Assembly: GCA_019637795.1 (NCBI GenBank)
Contig: JAHBUY010000003.1
Span: 815,409-879,408 of the forward strand
Direction: 5' to 3'
From: a bacterium
GTDB taxonomy: Bacteria; Desulfobacterota; Binatia; HRBIN30; CADEER01
DNA: 64,000 nt
Shown here: positions 57,231 through 64,000 of the stretch, one piece after another
How the letters are laid out: each line of letters begins with the position of its first letter
Numbering within the stretch: position 1 is the stretch's first letter
Position numbers and translations under genes: made by a program
Notes under the pieces: generated by a model
Told to the model about the DNA's origin: nothing
Database searches by the model: none
What the model saw: only the letters and a program-made list of their open reading frames with translations

Positions 57231-57252
57231 AAATCCCCGACCGCCAAATTCC
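57231..57252 (+). repeat. Short dispersed intergenic motif, copy 2
   Basis: Begins AAATCCCC and contains AAATTCC at the same spacing as 13773-13794 (18 of 22 identical by hand). It lies between the divergent Vsr-like and acyl-CoA ligase genes, so each copy is in a divergent promoter region. Confidence 0.4.
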
Positions 57253-57388
57253 CCGCGCGTCGGTGGGCGCGCGCGGGCGTCGAGAACATCGCCGAGGCCT
57301 GACGAACCGCCAGTTGATCCCAGTCTCGGCATCGGCACCGCCGACGGCGCTTGGCGTCTCCGCGCGGTTCGGACTAGACGTCCCGCGC

Positions 57389-58939
57389 ATGTGGCCGGGA
57401 TTCCATGCCGCGCGGACGCCGGACAAGCCGGCCATCGTCATGGCCGGCTCGGGCGAGGTGGTGACGCACGCCGAGCTCGACGCCGAGTCGAATCGGCTGG
57501 CGCAGCTCCTGTACGCGCGCGGGCTGCGCTGGGGCGATCACCTGGCGCTGTGCATGGAGAACTGTGCCCGCTTCCTCGAGGTGACGTGGGCGGCGCAGCG
57601 CTCGGGCCTGGTGTACACGCCGATCAACTTCCACCTCACGGCGGAGGAGATGGCGTACATCGTCGGCGACTGCGACGCGCGAGCGCTGATCGTCGGCGGC
57701 GGGCTCGGCGATGCGCCGGCGGCGCTGGCGCGCCAGCTCGGCCCACAGGTGGCGATCCGACTCGCCGCCGGCGGCGCCATCGCCGGTTACGAATCGTACG
57801 AAGCGGCGGTGGCGGCGCAGCCCCCGGCGCCGCTCGCCGAGGAGATCGAGGGCTCGCCGATGCTCTACTCCTCCGGCACCACCGGGCGGCCGAAGGGCGT
57901 GCTGCAGCCGCACGCGCGCACGCCGATGGGCGGCGGCCCGCCGCTGCTGCAGACCTTCTGCGCCCTCTACGGGGTCGACGACGGCGCCGTGTACCTCTCG
58001 CCGGCGCCGCTCTACCACGCCGCGCCGCTGCACTTCTGCATGAGCATGCTGCGCGCCGGCGGCACGGTGGTGGTGATGGAGCGCTTCGACCCCAGCGAAG
58101 CGCTGGCGCTGATCGAGCGCTACCGGGTCACCCACAGCCAGTGGGTGCCGACGATGTTCGTCCGCCTGCTCAAACTCTCCGAGGCGGAGCGGCGGCGTCA
58201 CGACCTCGCCTCGCACCGCATCGCCATCCACGCCGCGGCGCCCTGCCCGGTGGCGGTCAAAGAGCAGATGATCGCCTGGTGGGGGCCGATCCTGTTCGAG
58301 TACTATTCGTCCACCGAGGGCATCGGCGCCACCACGATCGACAGCGCCGCCTGGCTGGCGCACAAGGGCTCCGTCGGCCGCGCGCTGGCGGGCACCATCC
58401 ACATCCTCGACGACGACGGCAACGAGCTGCCGCTCGGCGAATCGGGCCGCGTCTTCTTCGAGATGCCCACGCCGGTGCCGGTCGCCTACCACAAGGACGC
58501 CACCAAGACGGCCGGGCTGCGCAACGCCCAGGGCTGGGGATCGGTCGGCGACGTCGGCTACCTCGACGCGGACGGCTATCTCTACCTCACCGACCGCAAG
58601 GACTTCATGATCGTCTCCGGCGGCGTCAACATCTATCCGCAGGAGATCGAGAACCTGCTCGTCACCCATCCGCAGGTCGCCGACGTCGCCGTCTTCGGCG
58701 TCCCCAACGACGAGATGGGCGAGGAGGTGAAGGCGGTGGTGCAGCCCCTCGACATGGCGGCCGCCGGACCGGGGCTCGCCGCCGCGCTGCAGGACTTCTG
58801 CCGCCAGCACCTGGCGCGCTACAAGTGTCCACGCAGCATCGACTTCACCGCCGAGCTGCCGCGCGCGCCGACCGGCAAGCTGTACAAACGGCTGCTCCGC
58901 GACCGCTACTGGCACGGCCACGCGCGCCGCATCAACTGA
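57389..58939 (+). CDS. Acyl-CoA synthetase (AMP-dependent ligase)
   Basis: A 516-residue ANL-superfamily ligase that adenylates a carboxylate and transfers it to CoA. Motifs: P-loop LYSSGTTGRPKGV (about 160-172), the YYSSTEG motif, GDVGYLDADGYLYLTDRKDFMIVSGG (hinge) and the catalytic lysine in APTGKLYKRLL. ATG 57389 (MWPGFHAARTPDKPAIV) is a typical family start though no clear Shine-Dalgarno is seen. The substrate is unknown. It is divergent from the Vsr-like gene. Confidence 0.92.
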   Translation: MWPGFHAARTPDKPAIVMAGSGEVVTHAELDAESNRLAQLLYARGLRWGDHLALCMENCARFLEVTWAAQRSGLVYTPINFHLTAEEMAYIVGDCDARALIVGGGLGDAPAALARQLGPQVAIRLAAGGAIAGYESYEAAVAAQPPAPLAEEIEGSPMLYSSGTTGRPKGVLQPHARTPMGGGPPLLQTFCALYGVDDGAVYLSPAPLYHAAPLHFCMSMLRAGGTVVVMERFDPSEALALIERYRVTHSQWVPTMFVRLLKLSEAERRRHDLASHRIAIHAAAPCPVAVKEQMIAWWGPILFEYYSSTEGIGATTIDSAAWLAHKGSVGRALAGTIHILDDDGNELPLGESGRVFFEMPTPVPVAYHKDATKTAGLRNAQGWGSVGDVGYLDADGYLYLTDRKDFMIVSGGVNIYPQEIENLLVTHPQVADVAVFGVPNDEMGEEVKAVVQPLDMAAAGPGLAAALQDFCRQHLARYKCPRSIDFTAELPRAPTGKLYKRLLRDRYWHGHARRIN

Positions 58940-59277
58940 CGTCCGGCACTTCCTCGCGACACGGCAGCGCGCCAGCGCTGCGCCCGTCGAGGTGTCATTG
59001 AACCCCGCATGCGCCCGGAATCGCCCGAGCGATGCCGCCAGTCATCTCCGATCTCCCGACGGGCTTCCGCGCCGCGGTCCACGGCCGACCTGGCCCGGAC
59101 CGTGCTACGTCAAATGTAGTGATCGGCGCAGATCGAGCCTTGCAAAGGGGGACGCTAGGGGAGTACGCGCTGAAGCGGCAACGAAACACCGGCGCGCCGG
59201 GGGGAGACGTCGACCGGATCCGCGGCTTCGACGCCGTGCCCCGCGGCGAGGAATGGTGAGCGGAGGGGCCGCGACGC
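58940..59277. other. Intergenic region before the sensor kinase
   Basis: A 338-base gap between the ligase and the histidine kinase. It contains short frames on both strands with no good start or codon support. The right end has GGAGGGG before ATG 59278. No repeat, RNA or terminator with a T-run was found. Confidence 0.5.
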
Positions 59278-62200
59278 ATGGCTTGGCGTGAATCGCACCT
59301 GCGACCCGTGGCGACGGGCGCCAACCCGGCGCATCGCGGCCCACCGATCGCGGCGCTGCTCGACGCGCTGCCGGCGCACGTCGCGCTGCTCGATGGCAAC
59401 GGCGTGATCGTCGCGGTCAACCGCCCGTGGCGGCAGTTCGCGGCCGAGAACCAGCTCGCCGACCCGGCCTGCGGCGTCGGCAGCGACTATCCCGCCCTCT
59501 GCGCGGCGGCGGCGGACTGCGACGACGCGGTCGCCGTCGCGGCCGGCCTGCGGGCGGTGCTGAGCGGAACGTCAGAGACCTTCCTGCGCGAGTATCCCTG
59601 CCACGCCCCCGGCCAGCAGCGCTGGTTCCAGCTTCGCATCACCCCGCTGCGGCCGCATCCCGGGGCGCTGATGATCCACGTCGACATCACCGGACGACGC
59701 CAGGCCGAAGAGCACCTGCGCGCCAGCGAGGAGCGCTTCCGCGCCCTGGTCGAGGACGCCCGCGAGGGCATCCTGCTGCTCGATGCGCGCGGCCGCATCG
59801 ACTACGCCAGCCCGGCCGCGGCGCGCGTGCTCGGCCTGCCGCTGGAAGCGATTGCCGGCCGCTCCGCCATCGACTTCGTCCATCCCGACGATGCCCCGCT
59901 GGCGCGCCAGAGCTTCGCCGCGGTCCTCGCCCACCCGCGGGTACCGACATCGGGCACCGTGCGCCTGCGCGACGGCGCGCGCTGGGTCGAGGCGACGGGG
60001 CGCAACGAGCTGGCGCAGCCGAGCGTCGGCCGCGTCGTGATGACGCTGCGCGACGTCACCGAGCGCGTCACCGCCGAAACGGCGTTGCGCCGCCGCGCCG
60101 ACGCCGACGCGCTGCTGGTGTCGCTCTCGAGCCGCTTCATCACCTGCCCGCTCGACGAGATCGACGACGCGGTGGGCGAAGCGCTGCGCCGCGTCGGCAC
60201 CTTCACCGGCGTCGACCGCGCCTACATCCTCCGCGTGTCGGCCGACGGCCAGAGCGCCGAGTACGCGCACGAATGGTGCGCGCCCGGCATTGCCTCGCTG
60301 CGCCCGATGATGGCCAACCTCGGATCGCTCGACGCCTTCCCCTGGGCGCTGGAACGCTACCGGCGCGGCGAGGTCGTCCTCATCCCGCGCGTCGCGGACC
60401 TGCCGCCGGAGGCGGCGCCGGAACGCCTCATGAGCGAAGCCGCCGGCGTGCGCTCGTCGCTGTTGGTGCCGATCGCCTACGGCGGCGCCCTCGCCGGCGT
60501 CGTCGGCTACGCGTCGGTGCGCGGCGAGCGGTGCTGGGACGAGCAGGAGCTGGGGCTGCTCAAGGTGGTGGGCGAGATGTTCTTCAACGCCCTGGAACGC
60601 CAGCGCGGGGAAGCGGCGCTGCGTCGGCGGGCACGCCACCAGGAGGCGCTGGCGTCGCTCGGCCAGTTGCTGCTCGCCGATCCGCCGCTGCGAGCGGTGT
60701 ACGACGCCGCCGCCGAGACGGCGGCGCGGGCGCTCGACACCCAGCTCAGCGTCATCGTCGAGCTGCTGGCCGACGGCGAGACGCTGCAGTCGCGCGCCGG
60801 CGTCGGCTGGGCGCCGGGGCTCGTCGGGTACACCACCGTCGGCAGCCAGACGGCGTCGCACACCGGCTACACCCTCCACCGCGGACACCCGGTGGTGCTC
60901 GCCGACGCGCGCAGCGAGCAGCGCTTCGCCATCCCGCCGGTGCTGCGCGCCCACGGCGTCGTCAGCGGCGTCGCGGCGCCGATCGGCGTGCCGCCGCAGG
61001 TCGTCGGCTGCGTGGCGGTGTACACCACCGCGCCGCGCCGCTTCGACGACGAGGACCTCGCCTTCCTGCGCGGCCTGGCCACCGCGCTCTCGGCGGCGAT
61101 CGAGCGCGACCGCGCCCGCCAGGTCGAACGCTACCTGGCGCGCATCGTCGCCGCCTCCGACGACGCGATCATCGGCGAGAGCCTGGACGGCACGATCATC
61201 AGTTGGAACCCCGGCGCCGAACGCCTCTACGGCTACCGCTCCGGCGAGATGATCGGCCGCTCGGTGCGGCGCATCATCCCGGGCGACTGCCAGGAGGAAC
61301 AGCAGCAGATCCTCGATCGCGCCCTGCGCGGCCAGGCGACGCCGCGGCTCGAGACCCTGCGCCGGCGCAAGGACGGCACCCTGGTCGACGTCTCGCTCAC
61401 CGTCTCGCCGATCGTCGACTCGAACGGCCGCGCCACGGGCCTCGCCTCGATCGCGCGCGACATCGGCGCCGCCCGGCGCGACGCCGCGGCGCTGCGTAGC
61501 GCCTCGGAGCGGCTGCAGATGCTGTGGGAGATCGACCAGGCGATTCTCGCCGCCGCCGCGCCCGAGGCCATCGCCCAGGCCGCCATCACCCGGCTGCGCC
61601 AGGCCGTCGGCTGCGACCGCACCAGCGTCCTGCTCTTCGACGAGGCCACCGGCTCGATGACGCTGCTGGCGGCCGACGACGCCGGCCCGCCCTCGCTGCT
61701 GCCGGGCGACCGCTTCGGGCTCGGGGAGATCGGCGCCATGGATGTGCTCCGCGAAGGCCACCCCGAGCACATCGCGCCGCCGGGAGTCGCCGACGACGGG
61801 CCACCGGGCCTGCGCCGCCTGGCCGCCGCCGGCTTCCGCACCATGGTGCGCCTGCCGATGCTCGCCGAGGGCGAGCTCCTGGGTACCGTCAACCTGCTGT
61901 CGCGCAGCGCCGACGCCTTCGAGCCGGCACACATCGAGATGGCGCGCGAGGTCACCACCCAGATTGCCGTGGCGATGCGCCAGGCGCGCCTGCACGAGGC
62001 GGTGCGGCGCCACGCCGACGAGCTCGAGTGGCGGGTGCACGAACGCACGCTGCAGCTCGAGGCCACCAACCAGGAGCTGGAAGCCTTCGCCTACAGCGTC
62101 TCGCACGACCTGCGGGCGCCGCTGCGCGCCATCGACGGCTTCAGCGCCCTGCTCGCCGAAGAGTGCGGCGCGCAGCTCGACGCCGCCGGCCGCGACTACC

Positions 62201-62751
62201 TGGGGCGCGTCCGCACCGCCGCCGGCCGCATGGCCGAGCTGATCGACGCCCTGCTCGATCTGTCGCGGGTGGCGCGCGGCGATCTCCACTGGCAGGTCGT
62301 CGATCTCAGCGAGGCGGCCGCCGCCATCGCCGCCGAGCTCGCCGACCCGCGGCGCGAGGTCGACTTCGTCATCCCGCCCGGCCTGCGCGTCGAAGGCGAC
62401 CGGCGACTGCTGCGGGTCGTGCTGCAGAACCTGATCGGCAACGCCTGGAAGTACACCAGCAAGCAGCCGCGGGCGCGCATCGAGCTCGGCCGCCTCGAAG
62501 CGGACGGCCTGCCGGTCCACTTCGTGCGCGACGACGGCGCCGGCTTCGACATGGCGTACGCCGACAAGCTCTTCGCCGCCTTCACCCGCCTGCACGCCGC
62601 CTCCGAGTTCGAGGGCACCGGCATCGGCCTGGCGACGGTGCAGCGCATCGTCCGCCGTCACGGCGGCCGCGTCTGGGCCGAGGGCGAGCCGGGCCGCGGC
62701 GCGACGTTCTATTTTACCCTCGGCCCGGCCCCCCCGACCGCGACGACGTAA
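59278..62751 (+). CDS. Multi-sensor histidine kinase (PAS-PAS-GAF-GAF-PAS-GAF-HisKA-HATPase)
   Basis: A 1157-residue cytoplasmic kinase with no membrane span. PAS at about 24-140 and 150-270, GAF at about 285-440 and 455-610, a third PAS at 620-735 (IVAASDDAIIGESLDGTIISWNPGAERLYGY), and GAF at 750-895. A dimerisation helix leads to the H-box SVSHDLRAPLRAIDGFS with phospho-acceptor His943. The ATPase has the N box LLRVVLQNLIGNAWKYTS, G1 DDGAGFDM and G2 GTGIGLATVQRIV. The H-box type resembles phytochrome-like kinases. GGAGGGG precedes the ATG. No response regulator is adjacent, so it is an orphan. Confidence 0.93.
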   Translation: MAWRESHLRPVATGANPAHRGPPIAALLDALPAHVALLDGNGVIVAVNRPWRQFAAENQLADPACGVGSDYPALCAAAADCDDAVAVAAGLRAVLSGTSETFLREYPCHAPGQQRWFQLRITPLRPHPGALMIHVDITGRRQAEEHLRASEERFRALVEDAREGILLLDARGRIDYASPAAARVLGLPLEAIAGRSAIDFVHPDDAPLARQSFAAVLAHPRVPTSGTVRLRDGARWVEATGRNELAQPSVGRVVMTLRDVTERVTAETALRRRADADALLVSLSSRFITCPLDEIDDAVGEALRRVGTFTGVDRAYILRVSADGQSAEYAHEWCAPGIASLRPMMANLGSLDAFPWALERYRRGEVVLIPRVADLPPEAAPERLMSEAAGVRSSLLVPIAYGGALAGVVGYASVRGERCWDEQELGLLKVVGEMFFNALERQRGEAALRRRARHQEALASLGQLLLADPPLRAVYDAAAETAARALDTQLSVIVELLADGETLQSRAGVGWAPGLVGYTTVGSQTASHTGYTLHRGHPVVLADARSEQRFAIPPVLRAHGVVSGVAAPIGVPPQVVGCVAVYTTAPRRFDDEDLAFLRGLATALSAAIERDRARQVERYLARIVAASDDAIIGESLDGTIISWNPGAERLYGYRSGEMIGRSVRRIIPGDCQEEQQQILDRALRGQATPRLETLRRRKDGTLVDVSLTVSPIVDSNGRATGLASIARDIGAARRDAAALRSASERLQMLWEIDQAILAAAAPEAIAQAAITRLRQAVGCDRTSVLLFDEATGSMTLLAADDAGPPSLLPGDRFGLGEIGAMDVLREGHPEHIAPPGVADDGPPGLRRLAAAGFRTMVRLPMLAEGELLGTVNLLSRSADAFEPAHIEMAREVTTQIAVAMRQARLHEAVRRHADELEWRVHERTLQLEATNQELEAFAYSVSHDLRAPLRAIDGFSALLAEECGAQLDAAGRDYLGRVRTAAGRMAELIDALLDLSRVARGDLHWQVVDLSEAAAAIAAELADPRREVDFVIPPGLRVEGDRRLLRVVLQNLIGNAWKYTSKQPRARIELGRLEADGLPVHFVRDDGAGFDMAYADKLFAAFTRLHAASEFEGTGIGLATVQRIVRRHGGRVWAEGEPGRGATFYFTLGPAPPTATT

Positions 62752-62826
62752 CGGCCTTCGCCCCCGCGCCAGCCGGCGCGGGCCTCCCCCGTTGCCGTCG
62801 CCCCGCGCGCTCGGCGGTGATCTCGC

Positions 62827-64000
62827 TCACCCGCGATAACGCGCCCGCAATTCGTCCTTGCGCACCTTGCCGGTGGCGTTGCGCGGCAGTCCGTCGACCA
62901 CCTCGAGCTGTTCGGGGATCTTCTGCATCATGACACCGCGCGATTGCATGAAGGCGCGCAGGTCGCCGAGGCTCAGGGCGCGGCCGGGGCGGAGGACGAC
63001 GCAGGCGCAGACGCGCTCGCCGCTGGCGGCATCGGGCACGCCGATGACGGCGACGTCCGCGATCGCGGGATGGGCCGCGAGATCGTCCTCGATGCCCTTG
63101 GCGGACAGGTTCTCGCCCTTGCGGATGATGATGTCCTTGCGCCGGCCGGTGATGCGGATGAATCCCTCGGCGTCGGCGACGGCGAGATCGCCGGTGCGGA
63201 AGAAGCCGTCGGCGGTGAAGGCGGCGTTGAGCGCCGGATCGAGATAGCCGACGCACTGCTGCGGCCCGTAGGCCTCGACCTCGCCCTCGACGCCCGGCGG
63301 CACCGGCCGCCCCTGTTCGTCCACCAGGCGCGCCGTCGCGCCCGGCACCGGCCGGCCGTCGGTGCCGTGCAGTTTCTCCTCCGGGTCGCCCGGGCGGCCG
63401 CAGGTGAACATCGGGCACTCCGTCATGCCGTAGGAGCGATAGGCGAAGCACCCGAACTTGTCGCGCAGCTCGCGCATCAGCTCCGGCGAGACGTCGGCCG
63501 CGCCGGAGCCGGAGCTGCGCACCGAGCGCAGCTTCTCCGGGGCGTAGTTGGGCGCCGCGAACATGCCCTGCAGGATCGCCGGCGGACCGCCGGCGCTGGT
63601 GACGCGATGGCGTTCGATGAGGTCGATCGCCAGCGCCGGATCGAAGCTCTCCATGTAGACCGTGCTCGCCCCCCAGCGGATCGGCAGCAGTACGAACATC
63701 ACCAGGCCGCCGATGTGGGTGAGCGGGAACTGCAGCAGGCTGCGGTCGTCCGGCTGCGGCGGAAAGAGCTGGGCGTGGTAGTGGAGCACGGCGCCGAGGG
63801 TCGAGGGCGTGTGCAGCACGCCCTTCGGGTCGGCGGTGGTGCCCGAGGTGTAGAACAGCGCGCTGACATCGTGCGCCCCGAGCGGCGACGGCGGCAGCGG
63901 CGCCGCCGGATCGTCCTCCAGCGCCTCGAGCGCCCGCTGGCCGGCCGCCGGCGCGGCGCGGACGGTGAGCACGTGTTCCAGATCCGGCGCCGCCGCCTGG
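62827..64000 (-). CDS. Acyl-CoA synthetase, partial at window edge
   Basis: The C-terminal 391 residues of an ANL ligase. The frame is open through base 64000, so the N-terminus is beyond the window; the GTG at 63972 is internal. Motifs: FYTSGTTADPKGVLH, the RSYGMTECP motif, GDLAVADAEGFIRITGRRKDIIIRKGENL and the catalytic lysine in RNATGKVRKDEL. It shares only general motifs with the ligase at 57389. It is convergent with the sensor-kinase gene (75-base gap). Confidence 0.9.
   Translation of the reverse strand, partial: QAAAPDLEHVLTVRAAPAAGQRALEALEDDPAAPLPPSPLGAHDVSALFYTSGTTADPKGVLHTPSTLGAVLHYHAQLFPPQPDDRSLLQFPLTHIGGLVMFVLLPIRWGASTVYMESFDPALAIDLIERHRVTSAGGPPAILQGMFAAPNYAPEKLRSVRSSGSGAADVSPELMRELRDKFGCFAYRSYGMTECPMFTCGRPGDPEEKLHGTDGRPVPGATARLVDEQGRPVPPGVEGEVEAYGPQQCVGYLDPALNAAFTADGFFRTGDLAVADAEGFIRITGRRKDIIIRKGENLSAKGIEDDLAAHPAIADVAVIGVPDAASGERVCACVVLRPGRALSLGDLRAFMQSRGVMMQKIPEQLEVVDGLPRNATGKVRKDELRARYRG

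Noticed and set aside
59572..62661. A 1029-codon antisense frame opposite the sensor kinase
   Set aside because: Arg/Gly/Val-biased low-complexity translation without motifs, fully opposite a gene with intact kinase motifs.

Overview
The window is very GC-rich, roughly 70% in the stretches I counted by hand, and densely coded, with long spurious open frames opposite real genes. Several traits point to an uncultured delta-proteobacterium-like lineage, and Candidatus Binatia (Binatota/Desulfobacterota_B) is my best guess. They are secreted proteins with Thr/Pro-rich linkers and dockerin-like tails, two DUF1329 proteins, a Myxococcus-type Cys-rich repeat, an amidohydrolase-2 protein and acyl-CoA ligases. 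The affiliation is inferred from gene content only.

Layout. 1-4.9 kb: a cohesin-like repeat protein (partial) and two secreted beta-propeller proteins with C-terminal dockerin-like domains. 4.9-7.9 kb: two tandem paralogous lipoproteins, signal peptidase I and a small basic protein. 8-13.6 kb: a polytopic membrane protein and a 1060-residue BNR/FG-GAP protein with an internal dockerin. 14-19.2 kb: PhoD-like phosphatase, a small secreted protein, an M15 peptidase and PcrA/UvrD helicase. 19.4-24.4 kb: moaB-moaD-moaE with a sigma-54 activator, followed by an OsmC protein that has a candidate sigma-54 promoter and an upstream dyad, then a quinone reductase. 24.4-28.9 kb: an inverted-repeat element, an SDR, a Cys-rich secreted protein, endonuclease III and an unknown protein. 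28.9-34.8 kb: DUF1329, SppA, a membrane protein, RDD and SpoIIM-like proteins. 34.9-39.8 kb: a MoxR-DUF58-DUF4350-DUF4129 operon. 39.9-45.2 kb: lipoproteins, DoxX, a histidine phosphatase, YdcF, an amidohydrolase and a second DUF1329.

The best-supported functional unit is 45.3-54.5 kb. It holds a NorR-type nitric-oxide sensor (minus strand) that diverges from ric(ytfE)-cytochrome c-nosZ-nosD-nosF-nosL-nosY and a small membrane protein. The intergenic region carries three GT-N7-AC half-palindromes (the NorR binding rule) and a correctly spaced -24/-12 sigma-54 promoter. The sequence therefore suggests that nitric oxide, through NorR and sigma-54, switches on a nitrous-oxide reductase operon. 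The NorR GAFTGA loop reads GAFTDA, a change at the residue where E. coli NorR substitutions relieve NO dependence.

54.6-57.2 kb is a restriction-modification island: an EcoRV-like nuclease, a C5-cytosine methyltransferase and a Vsr-like nuclease. The right end holds an acyl-CoA ligase, a 1157-residue multi-PAS/GAF histidine kinase and a second ligase cut by the window edge. I saw no rRNA, tRNA, CRISPR array, transposase or prophage.
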